Shown: positions 49,313 through 58,402, counted from the stretch's first letter. The stretch: DNA of 64,000 nucleotides from Ornithinimicrobium flavum (GCF_004526345.1 NZ_CP038213.1:2356001-2420000); one strand, 5' to 3'. Notes: a model not told the origin generated them from the letters alone. Numbers and translations are program-made.

Positions 49313-50478
49313 GCGGCGGATTCCGCGGCACGCAGCACCACCCGCAGGGGCACTCCCTGCCGCAGGGCCAGGTCGCGGCAATCCTCCAGCTCCGGGGTCA
49401 CCGTGAGGATCCGCCCGTCCCGGCCACCGATCTTGACGCGAACCGGCTCCCCCAGCACGGGCACCTCGCGCCATCCCCGCTCCAGGGCCGTTCGGCGCAC
49501 GTCGTGCCAGCGGACCCCCAGCGTCGTCGTGTGCCGGAGCAGCAGGTCGACCACCGTGCCGCGGTCATCCGGCTGGGCCAGCGCCGTGACGACGGTGCCG
49601 TGGCGTCCCTTCTTCATCAGCACCGGGGCCGTCCAGACGTCCAGCGCCCCGCCGAGGAGCAGCTCCTCCACGACGACCGGCCAGACGCGGGGGTCGAGGT
49701 CGTCCACGGTGGCGCTGATCTCGACGAGGGTCTGCTCGTGGGGGTGGGGTGAGCCCTCGTGGAGCACGACGCGGGTGACGTTGGCGCGACCCTCGACGTC
49801 CCTGGTGCCGGCGCCGGTCCCGGTCGCGAGCACGCGGCCGCCGGGGCCGGGAGCATGTCCCTCCCCCAGGGCCGCCAGGAGCGCGACCCCGGTCGGTGTG
49901 GCGCACTCCCCCACCAGCGTGCCGTCGGTGCCCGGCACGAGAGCGCTGCCGGTCAGGAGCCCCAGCACCGCGGGCACGGGCACGGGCAGCGTGCCGTGCT
50001 CGGTGCGCACGGTCCCCGAGCCCAGTCCGACCGGTCCGCAGGTGAGGCGGTCGACGCCCAGGTCGGCCAGCGCCGCGCACACCCCGACGACGTCGGCCAC
50101 GGAGTCCCAGGCGCCGACCTCGTGGAAGTGCACCGCCTCCACCGGTATGCCGTGCGCACCGGCCTCGGCCCGCGCCAGCAGCCCGAAGGTGCCCAGCGCG
50201 TCGGCCCGCACGCGCTCGTCGAGGTCGGCCTCCGACAGGAGGGCCCGCAGCTCGTCCCACGCCCGTGCCGGCGACGGCGCGGCGTGGTCCACGACCACGT
50301 GGAGGGCGGCCAGCCCGGCCCGCGTCACCCGCGTCGTGCGGATCTCGACCTCGTCCGGCAGCACCGCCGCGACCGCCCTCCGCACCGCCTCGAGGTCGGC
50401 CCCCGCGTCCAACAGGGCGCCGAGCAGCATGTCCCCGGCGACGCCCGCGGACACGTCCACCCACGCGTGTCGGCTCAC
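49276..50478 (-). CDS. larC: LarC, CTP-dependent nickel insertase, single uninterrupted gene
   Basis: Inserts nickel into the pincer nucleotide. The 400-residue protein has VDVSAGVAGDMLLGALLDAG at its N terminus, HFHEVGAWDSVADVVGVCAA, and the C-terminal ferredoxin-like part (TVDDLDPRVWPVVVEELLLGG, APVLMKKGRHG). Both domains are in one frame, unlike the split larC1/larC2 of Lactiplantibacillus plantarum that needs a programmed frameshift. GTG 50478 is chosen because the conserved sequence begins there; the open frame continues to 50541. It is transcribed towards larB, with overlapping 3' ends. Confidence 0.93.
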   Translation of the reverse strand: MSRHAWVDVSAGVAGDMLLGALLDAGADLEAVRRAVAAVLPDEVEIRTTRVTRAGLAALHVVVDHAAPSPARAWDELRALLSEADLDERVRADALGTFGLLARAEAGAHGIPVEAVHFHEVGAWDSVADVVGVCAALADLGVDRLTCGPVGLGSGTVRTEHGTLPVPVPAVLGLLTGSALVPGTDGTLVGECATPTGVALLAALGEGHAPGPGGRVLATGTGAGTRDVEGRANVTRVVLHEGSPHPHEQTLVEISATVDDLDPRVWPVVVEELLLGGALDVWTAPVLMKKGRHGTVVTALAQPDDRGTVVDLLLRHTTTLGVRWHDVRRTALERGWREVPVLGEPVRVKIGGRDGRILTVTPELEDCRDLALRQGVPLRVVLRAAESAAQARGWETGAAI

Positions 50479-50539
50479 GTCTGCGACCCTACCCCTCCGG
50501 CGCAGGACCGCCCGCGCGGCGACCGTAGGCTGTCGCGCC

Positions 50540-51424
50540 ATGACGCTCTCCGCTGACGACCTGCGCCCCCTGCGGCACGACGCGGTGGACGGCGACCTGC
50601 GGTCGTGGCGGGACGTCGAGCTGCCGGGCCTGGACCGTCGGGCGGAGGTCTACGTCTGGCTGCCGCCGGGCTACGACGACGGCGACGACCGCTACCCGGT
50701 GCTCTACCTGCACGACGGGCACAACCTGTTCCTGCCCGAGCGGGCCACCGGCGGGGTGACGTGGGACGTCGACCGCGCCATGAGCGCGCTGGCGCGCGAC
50801 GGCATACCCGCCGTCGTGGTGGCGGTGCCGTGCCACCCGACCGAGCGGGGGGAGGAGTACACGCCCCACCACCTCCCCGGCGTCGGCGGTGGCCGGGCGG
50901 ACCGCTACGCGACCTTCCTCGCCGACCACCTCAAGCCGGCGGTCGACGCCGCGCTGCGCACCCGCCCGGAGCCCGAGCACACCCTCACGGCCGGCAGCTC
51001 GCTCGGCGGCGTGGTCAGCGCCTACCTGTGGAGCAGCCGGCCGGACGTCTTCGGCGGCGCCGGAGTCTTCTCCCCTGCCTGGTGGTGGCCGGACACCACC
51101 GTCGGCGAGCGGGGCCTGGCGGACGTCGAGCAGGTCCTGGTGGAGGGTCGGCCCCTGGGCCGGGTCTACCTCGACGTCGGGGGCCGGGAGCACCACCTGG
51201 ACGAGGACGTCCGGCGTCACTACGTCGTCGCCGCCGAGCGGCTGGCCGCCCGCCTGCGCGAGGCGGGGGTGCCGCTGCGCTACGTCTTCGACTCGCAGGC
51301 CTACCACTTCGAGACGGCCTGGGCCGAGCGGTTCGCCCCCGCGGTCCGCTGGCTGCTCCGGGGGTATGCCGTGGCGCCGCCGCCCTACGTGCAGCGCGAC
51401 CTGCCCGCGCAGGAGGACGTGTGA
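50540..51424 (+). CDS. Alpha/beta-hydrolase esterase (PF00756-type)
   Basis: A 294-residue cytoplasmic hydrolase of the esterase D/enterochelin-esterase-like fold. YPVLYLHDGHNLF lies near the N terminus, the nucleophile serine is in TAGSSLGGVVSAYLW, and the probable catalytic histidine is in AYHFETAWAE. No signal peptide is seen. TAGGCT lies 8 bases before ATG 50540, suggesting a leaderless transcript. Its stop overlaps the start of the transporter gene (GTGA). The substrate is unknown. Confidence 0.8.
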   Translation: MTLSADDLRPLRHDAVDGDLRSWRDVELPGLDRRAEVYVWLPPGYDDGDDRYPVLYLHDGHNLFLPERATGGVTWDVDRAMSALARDGIPAVVVAVPCHPTERGEEYTPHHLPGVGGGRADRYATFLADHLKPAVDAALRTRPEPEHTLTAGSSLGGVVSAYLWSSRPDVFGGAGVFSPAWWWPDTTVGERGLADVEQVLVEGRPLGRVYLDVGGREHHLDEDVRRHYVVAAERLAARLREAGVPLRYVFDSQAYHFETAWAERFAPAVRWLLRGYAVAPPPYVQRDLPAQEDV

Positions 51425-52407
51425 CGCCCGACCCCGCGGTGCGGCACACCCCGTCCGCGGAGGAGGGGGCCGCGCTGCGCACCCGCGCCAACCTGCTGCT
51501 GGTCCTCACCGCGGCGATCTGGGGGCTGGGGTTCGTGGCCCAGCGCCTGGGGGCCGACCACATGGGGGCGATGAGCTACAACGCCGCACGCTTCGCCCTG
51601 GGTGCGGTGTCCCTGCTGCCGCTCGTCTGGTGGTTCGCACGGCAGGGCCGGCGCTCCCCGCTCGTGGTGCCGGAACCACCGGCCGGCGAGGTCTACGACG
51701 AGACGCCCCCCTCCCCCGGACGCAGCCGGTCCTCGCTGCTGCCGGGGTTGGCCGCCGGCGCCGTGCTGTTCTCGGCGGCCGGGCTGCAGCAGCTCGGCCT
51801 GGAGACGACCACCGCGGGCAAGGCCGCCTTCATCACCGGCCTCTACATCGTGCTCGTGCCGGTCCTCGGCCTGGCGGTCGGCCACCGCGCGGCGCGTGCC
51901 GTGTGGGTGGGGCTGGGCCTGGCGGTGCCGGGGCTCTACCTGCTGAGCATGACCGACGAGCTGACGATCGCCACCGGCGACCTGCTCGTGCTGGTCGGCG
52001 CGGTCTTCTGGGCCGTGCACATCCTCGTCATCGACCACTTCGTGCGCACGGTGGACGCGCTGCGTCTCTCGGCCGTGCAGTTCGCGGCGTGCGCACTGCT
52101 GTCGGCCGGTGTCGCTCTGGTCGTGGAGGACCGGCCCTTCTCCGGGCTCGGTCCCGCGGCCGGGGCCGTGCTCTACGCGGGCCTGCTGAGCGTCGGCGTC
52201 GCCTACACCCTGCAGGTGGTCGCCCAGCGGCACGCGAAGCCCTCGCACGCCGCGCTGCTGCTCAGCCTGGAGGCGGTCTTCGGCGCGCTCGGGGGGTGGC
52301 TGCTGCTGGACGAGGTGGTGAGCGCACGGATGCTCCTCGGGTGCGCGCTGGTGATGACCGGGATCGTCGTCTCGCTGCGCGGGGCAGGCCCGACCGCCCC
52401 CGACTGA
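51421..52407 (+). CDS. EamA/DMT-family transporter
   Basis: A 328-residue membrane protein with ten predicted helices in two EamA repeats, starting after a short hydrophilic N terminus with LLLVLTAAIWGLGFVAQRLG. The second repeat ends HAALLLSLEAVFGALGGWLL. Between helices 2 and 3 there is a hydrophilic insert of about 35 residues. GTG 51421 overlaps the esterase stop, so the two are co-translated. Substrate unknown; family members export amino acids or other metabolites. Confidence 0.88.
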   Translation: MTPDPAVRHTPSAEEGAALRTRANLLLVLTAAIWGLGFVAQRLGADHMGAMSYNAARFALGAVSLLPLVWWFARQGRRSPLVVPEPPAGEVYDETPPSPGRSRSSLLPGLAAGAVLFSAAGLQQLGLETTTAGKAAFITGLYIVLVPVLGLAVGHRAARAVWVGLGLAVPGLYLLSMTDELTIATGDLLVLVGAVFWAVHILVIDHFVRTVDALRLSAVQFAACALLSAGVALVVEDRPFSGLGPAAGAVLYAGLLSVGVAYTLQVVAQRHAKPSHAALLLSLEAVFGALGGWLLLDEVVSARMLLGCALVMTGIVVSLRGAGPTAPD

Positions 52408-52441
52408 CGGGTCGGTCGGACCGCCCGGCCCGACCGACCCG
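52408..52441. terminator. Bidirectional hairpin terminator between eamA-type gene and livF
   Basis: CGGGTCGGTCGG (52408-52419) pairs exactly with CCGACCGACCCG (52430-52441) around a 10-base loop, directly after the transporter stop and 13 bases before the livF end. Confidence 0.8.
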
Positions 52442-52453
52442 ACACGGGCGTCG

Positions 52454-53164
52454 TCAGTCGCGCTCGAGGCCCAGGTAGGCCGCGACGATGCCCTCGTCGG
52501 CGAGCAGCTCGGCCGCCGGGCCGGACTGGGCCACCTCGCCGCTGGCCAGCACGTAGCCGTGGTCGGCGGCGCGCAGCGCGCGGCGGGCGTTCTGCTCCAC
52601 GAGAAGCACGCTGGTGCCCCCGGCTCGGATGTCCTCGATGACGCGGAAGACCTCGTCCACCACCTTGGGCGCCAGTCCCATCGACGGCTCGTCCAGCAGC
52701 ATGAGCGCCGGCTCGGCGACGATGGCGCGCCCGATCGCGAGCATCTGCTGCTCGCCGCCGGACAGGCTGCCGGCGGGCAGCCGACGCCGCTGCGCCAGGA
52801 CCGGGAACCGGTCGTAGACCTCCTGGGTGCGGGCCCCGGAGGTGTGCCACGCCCCGAGCTGGAGGTTCTCCTCGATCGTCATGGACGCCAGGATCTGGCG
52901 GCCCTCCGGCACCTGCACGAGCCCCCGGCGCACGAGGGAGTGCGCGGCCGACCGGGTGACGTCGGCGCCGTCGAAGGTGATGCGGCCCTCGGAGGGGCGC
53001 ACCACCCCGCTCACGGCGTTGATGATCGAGCTCTTGCCCGCCCCGTTGGCCCCGACCAGGGTGACCAGCCCACCCCGGGGGACGGTGAAGCTGACCCCGC
53101 GCACGGCGTGGACGCGGCCGTAGGAGACCGTCAGGTCCTCGACCTGCAGGATGTCCTCGCTCAT
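52454..53164 (-). CDS. livF: Branched-chain amino-acid-type ABC transporter ATPase LivF
   Basis: A 236-residue ATPase with Walker A GANGAGKSSI, signature SLSGGEQQMLAIGRAI and Walker B ALMLLDEPSMGLAPK. The last two are typical of LivF. It is the last gene of livK-livH-livMG-livF; its ATG overlaps the livMG stop. Substrates of such systems range from Leu/Ile/Val to urea and short amides, and nothing here decides which. Confidence 0.93.
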   Translation of the reverse strand: MSEDILQVEDLTVSYGRVHAVRGVSFTVPRGGLVTLVGANGAGKSSIINAVSGVVRPSEGRITFDGADVTRSAAHSLVRRGLVQVPEGRQILASMTIEENLQLGAWHTSGARTQEVYDRFPVLAQRRRLPAGSLSGGEQQMLAIGRAIVAEPALMLLDEPSMGLAPKVVDEVFRVIEDIRAGGTSVLLVEQNARRALRAADHGYVLASGEVAQSGPAAELLADEGIVAAYLGLERD

Positions 53165-54876
53165 CGCGCCTCCTCCGTCTCGTGCCCCGGGGGCGTCGCG
53201 TCGTCGCCACCGAGGTAGGCCTCGACGACCGCCGGGTCGTCGATGATCTCCTCCGGCGTCCCGCTGGCGATCACCTCGCCGAAGTTGAGCACGACGATCC
53301 GGTCACAGGTCTTCATGACCATGCCGACGTTGTGCTCGATCAGCAGGATGGTCAGGCCCTCGGCCGCCAGGGAGGCGATGAGCGCCGAGAGCGCGTCCGC
53401 CTCCACGTGGTTCATGCCGGCCGCCGGCTCGTCGAGGATGAGCAGCGAGGGCTCGGCCGCCAGGGCGCGGGCGATCTCGAGGCGCCGCTGGTCGCCGTAG
53501 GACAGCGACCCCGCGTCCTCGCCGGAACGGTCGCCTAGCCCCACGCGCTCCAGGCAGCGGGCGGCGTGGGCGGCCACCAGCGCCTCGTCCCGGCGGGCGC
53601 CGGGCAGCCACAGCAGCCGCCGCAAGAAGGTGGGCCGGCTGACCACGTGCGCACCCACCAGCACGTTCTCCAGCGCCGAGAGGCGGGGGAAGAGCTTGGA
53701 GTGCTGGAAGGTGCGGCTCACGCCGGCCTGCGCGACCTTGTGGACCGCCGTCCGGCCCGGCGTCGTGCCGAGGACCTCGAAGGTCCCTGAGGACGGCGGC
53801 ACGAGGCCGCTGACCATGTTGACCAGGGTGGTCTTGCCCGCACCGTTGGGGCCGATGAGGCCGACCACCTCTCCGGAGGCGACCGTCAGGTCGACGTCGC
53901 GCACCGCGTGCACGCCGCCGTAGTCCTTGTTGCCGCCGCTGACCCGCACGACCGTCTCGCCTGCGGCCGGCATCGCCCGCCCGGACGCGCGGAGCAGGGC
54001 GGCGCCGTCGTCGCCGTCGACGTCGTGGCCACCCGCGGGCACGCGGACCCGTCTGCGGGGTAGGAGGGAGGCCAGGCCCCCGGGCAGGAAGATGATGACC
54101 ACGAGCAGCAGCGCGCTGGCGATGAAGGGCCGGATCCATCCCGCCTCGACGCCGACGGCGCGCAGGATCTCCGGGACGGAGGTCATGAAGGCCCCGCCCA
54201 GCAGCGGGCCGAGCCACACCGTGGATCCGCCCACCACGGCCATAACGAGGCCGTCGATGGCGGTGGTGAAGGAGAAGTCCTCGGGGGCCAGCAGCCGCAC
54301 GTAGTAGGCCCACAGCACTCCGTAGAGGCCGGCCACCGCACCGGCGGTGACGAACGCCGACAGCCGGTGCCGGCCGACGTCGATGCCCATGGCGCGGGCG
54401 GCCAGCTCGTCCTCGCGGATGGCGGCCAGCGCCCGGCCGTAGCTGCTCGGCCCCTGCCGCCAGAACCAGTACGCCACCAGGGCGAGCAGGACCCAGGCCA
54501 TGAGCGGGGTGACGACCTTGGGCACCGACATGCCGTTGGCGCCGCCGGTCCACTCGGCGTTGATGAGCAGGATGCGCACGGCCTCGGCGAAGCCGAGCGT
54601 GGCGATGGCCAGGAAGACGCCACGCAGGTGCATCGTGGGCAGCCCGAGCAGGACCGCGGCGAGCGCCCCGACGACCATGCCGACCACGATCGCCACCAGC
54701 AGGGCCGGCAGGTCGCCGACATCCGCGGGCGAGGGCGCCTGCGCCGCCGCCGTGAAGCCGCCCAGCGCCGCGAACCCCGCCTGGCCCAGGCTGAGCTGGC
54801 CGGCGACGAGGACGGCGTAGAAGGAGTAGGCGAAGATCGCGTTGATCGCGATGAAGACGAGGACGGACTCGCCCAT
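53161..54876 (-). CDS. livM: Fused ABC permease-ATPase LivM-LivG
   Basis: One 571-residue protein joins a LivM-type permease (about residues 1-290, GQLSLGQAGFAALGGFTAA, AIREDELAARAMGID) to a LivG-type ATPase (from about residue 325). The ATPase has Walker A GPNGAGKTTL, signature LSYGDQRRLEIARAL and Walker B LLILDEPAAGMN. A linker of about 35 residues separates them. The reading frame is uninterrupted, so this is a real fusion. Start ATG 54876 overlaps the livH stop; a GTG at 54879 is equally possible. Confidence 0.93.
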   Translation of the reverse strand: MGESVLVFIAINAIFAYSFYAVLVAGQLSLGQAGFAALGGFTAAAQAPSPADVGDLPALLVAIVVGMVVGALAAVLLGLPTMHLRGVFLAIATLGFAEAVRILLINAEWTGGANGMSVPKVVTPLMAWVLLALVAYWFWRQGPSSYGRALAAIREDELAARAMGIDVGRHRLSAFVTAGAVAGLYGVLWAYYVRLLAPEDFSFTTAIDGLVMAVVGGSTVWLGPLLGGAFMTSVPEILRAVGVEAGWIRPFIASALLLVVIIFLPGGLASLLPRRRVRVPAGGHDVDGDDGAALLRASGRAMPAAGETVVRVSGGNKDYGGVHAVRDVDLTVASGEVVGLIGPNGAGKTTLVNMVSGLVPPSSGTFEVLGTTPGRTAVHKVAQAGVSRTFQHSKLFPRLSALENVLVGAHVVSRPTFLRRLLWLPGARRDEALVAAHAARCLERVGLGDRSGEDAGSLSYGDQRRLEIARALAAEPSLLILDEPAAGMNHVEADALSALIASLAAEGLTILLIEHNVGMVMKTCDRIVVLNFGEVIASGTPEEIIDDPAVVEAYLGGDDATPPGHETEEAR

Positions 54877-55751
54877 CACACCTCCCGCACGCGCTTGCTG
54901 CCGAACAGCCCCTGCGGCCGCACGACGAGCAGCAGGAACAGCAGCCCGAACGCGACCACGTCACGCCAGCTGGAGGCCAGGTACTGCACCGCGAACACCT
55001 CCGCCAGGCCGAGGATCAGCCCGCCCACGAGCGCGCCCGGGAGCGACCCCATACCTCCGACGATGATGACCGCCAGACCCTTGAGCTCGATGGCCGAGCC
55101 CATGCCCAGCTGGGCGGAGTTGACGTTCATCGCGAACAGCGCCCCGGCCACCGCGCCGAGCGCGGAGGACAGCGCGAAGGTCGTGGCCGTCACCCGGTCG
55201 ACGTCGAGCCCCAGGACCGTGGCGGCCCTGGGGTTCTCCGCCACCGCGCGCATGGCGCGGCCAAGCCGGCTCCGGGCGACCAGCCAGGTCAGGCCCAGCA
55301 TGAGCAGGACCGAGATCACCAGGATCGCGACCTGCAGCAGCGTCACGCGCGCCCCGGCCACCTCGAAGGTCGTGCTCGGGAAGGCGTCGACGGGGAACCG
55401 CCGGGTGTCCGGGCCGTAGCGCCACAGCAGCAGCGCGATGAACATGCCACCCAGCCCGATGGACCCGATCAGCCCCGCGAAGTGCGCGTCGGGTCTGCCC
55501 TTGAGCGGGCGGAAGGCCACCCGCTCGATCACCAGGCCCAGGACGGCACCGAAGACGGCGACGAGCGGCAGCGCCACCCAGATGGACAGGCCGCCGACCG
55601 CGACCAGCTCGATCCCGACGAACGCCGCGGCCGCGAAGACCGCCGGGTGGGCCAGGTTGAGCCGGTCGAGGATGCCGAAGACGAGGGTGAACCCGATCGC
55701 GAAGAGCGCGTAGATGGACCCGAGGAAGAGCCCGTTCAGCAGCTGCTGCAT
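54876..55751 (-). CDS. livH: Branched-chain amino-acid-type ABC permease LivH
   Basis: A 291-residue permease with about eight helices. Typical blocks are GLFLGSIYALFAIGFTLVFGI at the start, AVAENPRAATVLGLDVDRV (the ATPase-contacting EAA-like loop) and KGLAVIIVGGMGSLPGALVGG. It follows livK by 4 bases and overlaps the LivM-LivG gene. Confidence 0.95.
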   Translation of the reverse strand: MQQLLNGLFLGSIYALFAIGFTLVFGILDRLNLAHPAVFAAAAFVGIELVAVGGLSIWVALPLVAVFGAVLGLVIERVAFRPLKGRPDAHFAGLIGSIGLGGMFIALLLWRYGPDTRRFPVDAFPSTTFEVAGARVTLLQVAILVISVLLMLGLTWLVARSRLGRAMRAVAENPRAATVLGLDVDRVTATTFALSSALGAVAGALFAMNVNSAQLGMGSAIELKGLAVIIVGGMGSLPGALVGGLILGLAEVFAVQYLASSWRDVVAFGLLFLLLVVRPQGLFGSKRVREV

Positions 55752-55755
55752 CGGC

Positions 55756-56931
55756 TCAGTTGAGCGGCGTGAAGGCGCCGCCCTCGATCACCTGCACGAC
55801 GGCGGGGTGCTCGGAGTCACGGTCGGCGTTGATCGACAGGGTGCCCAGGACGGTCTCCAGGTCCTGCACCCCGGACAGGTTCTCCTTGATGGCCTCGCGC
55901 TCGCCGGAGCAGCCGGCGCGGACGGCCGCGTCGATCACGGTCAGGCCGGTGTAGGCCTGGGCGGCGAACTGGTCGGGCTTGGAGCCGAACTTCTCCTCGA
56001 AGTCGGCCAGGAAGGCGGTGTTGAGTTCGCCCTCGGAGGCGGAGTTCCAGGCGGCGCCCACGACGACGCCCTCGGCGGCCTCGCCGGCGTCCGACATCAG
56101 CTTGGGGTTGTTGAAGCCGTTGCCGCCGATGATGGGCACCTCGATGCCGAGCTCGCGGGCCTGGGTGACCAGCGGGATCGCGGCCTCGATGAGGCCCGAG
56201 ACCACGATGGCGTCGGGCTGGGCGCCCTTGGCCTCGGTCAGCAGGGCGCGGAAGTCCGTGTCGGCCTTGGAGAAGGTGAGCGTGTCGAGAACCTCGACGC
56301 CCTGCTCCTCGAGCGCGGAGGCGAAGACGTCGTAGCCGGACTCGGTGAAGGCGTCGTCGTTGGAGTACATCACGACGACCTTCTCCAGGCCGTACTCCTC
56401 CTTGGCCACCTCGACCGTCTGCGGGATGACCTGCGCCTCGGTGAGGGAGACGCGGAAGATGTAGTCACCTTGCTCGGTGATGCCGGCGGCGGTGTTGGAG
56501 ATCGCCACGACCGGCACGCCGGCCTCCTGCGCGATCGGCTGGGCCTGGAAGGCGCCGTTGGAGAGCGTCGGGCCCAGGATGACGCTCTTGTCCTCGGCGA
56601 ACTGCTCGAAGACGGTGATGCCCTGGCGGGGGTCGGTGCCGTCGTCCTCGATCGTCAGCTCGTAGGTGACGCCCTCCTTCTCTTTGAGCTTCTCGGCGGC
56701 CAGCTCCAGGCCCTTCTTCTGGGACTCGCCGTAGGAGGCGGCGGCACCCGTCAGCGACAGCGCCGCGCCCACAGGCACCGGCGCCTCGATGACGCAGGAG
56801 TCACCGCTGCCGGAGCCGGCCAGCTCGCCGGCGCCGTCTTCGGCGCCACCGTCGCCGCCACCCTCGCCGCAGGCGGTGAGGACGAGGGCCAGGGTCCCCG
56901 TCAGGGCGAGGGTCTTCATGGTCGTCTTCAT
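55756..56931 (-). CDS. livK: Amino-acid-type ABC substrate-binding lipoprotein LivK
   Basis: A 391-residue lipoprotein (lipobox LTAC) of the periplasmic-binding-protein type I family. It has an acidic Gly-rich linker and then PVGAALSLTGAAASYGESQK, VVVMYSNDDAFTESGYDVF and IPIIGGNGFNNPKL. ATG 56931 is preferred to the start at 56958 because AGAAGGAA precedes it and it gives a normal signal peptide. It is first in the liv operon. The ligand is not predictable. Confidence 0.93.
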   Translation of the reverse strand: MKTTMKTLALTGTLALVLTACGEGGGDGGAEDGAGELAGSGSGDSCVIEAPVPVGAALSLTGAAASYGESQKKGLELAAEKLKEKEGVTYELTIEDDGTDPRQGITVFEQFAEDKSVILGPTLSNGAFQAQPIAQEAGVPVVAISNTAAGITEQGDYIFRVSLTEAQVIPQTVEVAKEEYGLEKVVVMYSNDDAFTESGYDVFASALEEQGVEVLDTLTFSKADTDFRALLTEAKGAQPDAIVVSGLIEAAIPLVTQARELGIEVPIIGGNGFNNPKLMSDAGEAAEGVVVGAAWNSASEGELNTAFLADFEEKFGSKPDQFAAQAYTGLTVIDAAVRAGCSGEREAIKENLSGVQDLETVLGTLSINADRDSEHPAVVQVIEGGAFTPLN

Positions 56932-57000
56932 GGTGTTCCTTCTCGGGTTGTCGGGCACGGGTCGTGGATGAGGGTGTGGTGCTGGCGTCGCTGCCGGTGG

Positions 57001-58263
57001 TCAGGGGGCCGCGAACGGCTCGGCATCGAGGACGTCCCGGGTATGGCGTGCCGGTGGCACGTGGTCGGGCCCCAGCTCCTCCAGGCGTGAGACCCCCAGC
57101 AGGCGCAGGGTGCGGTGCACCTGAGAGATGAGGATCTCCAGGGAGCGGGCGACGCCGGCCTCCCCGCCGGCCATCAGGCCGTAGAGGTAGGCGCGGCCGA
57201 CCATGACGGCGTCGGCGCCGCGCGCCCCCGCCGCCACGATGTCGCCGCCGTGGAGGACGCCGCCGTCGAGGAGCAGCGGCACGTCGGGACCGACGGCGTC
57301 GCGCACCTCCGGCAGCAGGTCGAGCGGGGCGACGGCCCGGTCGAGCTGGCGCCCGCCGTGGTTGGACAGCACGAGGCCGTCCATCCCCAGCGCGACCAGC
57401 TCGGCGGCGTCCTGAGGGTGCTGGACCCCCTTGACGACGATCCGGCCCGGCCACTCCTGCCGGAGCCAGGCCAGGTCGTCGGTGGTCACGCCGGGGTCGA
57501 ACATGCGGTCCACCAGGTCGGCCACGGTGCCGCCGGAGGAGCGCAGCGAGGCGAACTCGATGGGCTGGCTGGTCAGCAGATCGGCCCACCACCGGGGATG
57601 CAGCGCCATACCCCCGAGCGTGCGGGCGGTGAGCGCCGGAGGGATGGTCAGCCCGTTGCGGACATCGCGTAGGCGCTGCCCGGCGACGGCGGTGTCGACC
57701 GTCAGGACCAGGGTCCCGTAGCCCGCCGCGGCCGCCCGACGGATCAGCGCGGCGGAGGCCTCCCGGTCCTGCCAGAGGTAGAGCTGGAACCAGCGCTGGA
57801 CGTCCGGCACGTCGGCCGCGAGGTCCTCGACCGAGACCGTCCCCATGGTCGACAGCGTGTAGGGCACGCCCGCCGCGGCGGCGGCCCGGGCGACCGCCCA
57901 CTCCCCCTGGGTGTGCATCATCCGGGTGAAACCGGTCGGCGCGAGCACGAGCGGGACCGGGCTCGTCACCCCCAGCAGCTCGACGCCCGGGTGGACGTCG
58001 CGGACGTCGCGCAGCACACGCGGGCGGAACTCCACGTCGGCGAAGGCGCGGCGGGAGCGGGCCAGCGACAGCTCGCCCTCCGCGGCACCGTCCACGTAGT
58101 CGAAGACCGCCCGCGGGGTGCGGCGACGGGCGAGCACGCGCAGGTCCTCGATCGTCTGGGCGCGTCGAAGGGCTGCGGCGTTGCGGGCCAGCGTCGGCGG
58201 CTCGACCCTCACCAGCGGGCGCAGCTCGGACCACGTGGGGACGCGGCGACGCAACGGTGACAC
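57001..58263 (-). CDS. FMN-dependent alpha-hydroxyacid dehydrogenase/oxidase
   Basis: A 420-residue flavoprotein of the L-lactate dehydrogenase/glycolate oxidase/mandelate dehydrogenase family. Visible are FDYVDGAAEGE near residue 54, PTGFTRMMHTQGE, LVLTVDTAVAGQRLRD, the catalytic histidine and substrate arginine in LSNHGGRQLD, and the phosphate-binding DGGVLHGGDIVAAGARGADAV. It is a single-domain enzyme with no cytochrome. GTG 58263 has AGGAG upstream and a probable promoter at 58295-58323. The substrate may be L-lactate, but no lactate permease is adjacent. It lies 69 bases downstream of livK on the same strand. Confidence 0.88.
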   Translation of the reverse strand: MSPLRRRVPTWSELRPLVRVEPPTLARNAAALRRAQTIEDLRVLARRRTPRAVFDYVDGAAEGELSLARSRRAFADVEFRPRVLRDVRDVHPGVELLGVTSPVPLVLAPTGFTRMMHTQGEWAVARAAAAAGVPYTLSTMGTVSVEDLAADVPDVQRWFQLYLWQDREASAALIRRAAAAGYGTLVLTVDTAVAGQRLRDVRNGLTIPPALTARTLGGMALHPRWWADLLTSQPIEFASLRSSGGTVADLVDRMFDPGVTTDDLAWLRQEWPGRIVVKGVQHPQDAAELVALGMDGLVLSNHGGRQLDRAVAPLDLLPEVRDAVGPDVPLLLDGGVLHGGDIVAAGARGADAVMVGRAYLYGLMAGGEAGVARSLEILISQVHRTLRLLGVSRLEELGPDHVPPARHTRDVLDAEPFAAP

Positions 58264-58294
58264 CGGGGGGGCTCCTGGTCATGAACGGTGAATG

Positions 58295-58323
58295 TTTATG
58301 CGTGAGGACGGATGCACACACAA
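58295..58323 (-). promoter_or_regulatory. Likely promoter of the alpha-hydroxyacid oxidase gene
   Basis: On the minus strand TTGTGT (58318-58323) and CATAAA (58295-58300) are 17 bases apart and 31 bases upstream of the GTG start. The patch is clearly AT-richer than its surroundings. Confidence 0.5.
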
Positions 58324-58402
58324 CGCGGGCAGCCTACATCCGTGGCGGGCCGAGCCCAAGGGTGGGACCCGGACCGTTGCCCGACTGTGATGAGGTGGGG
58401 CG

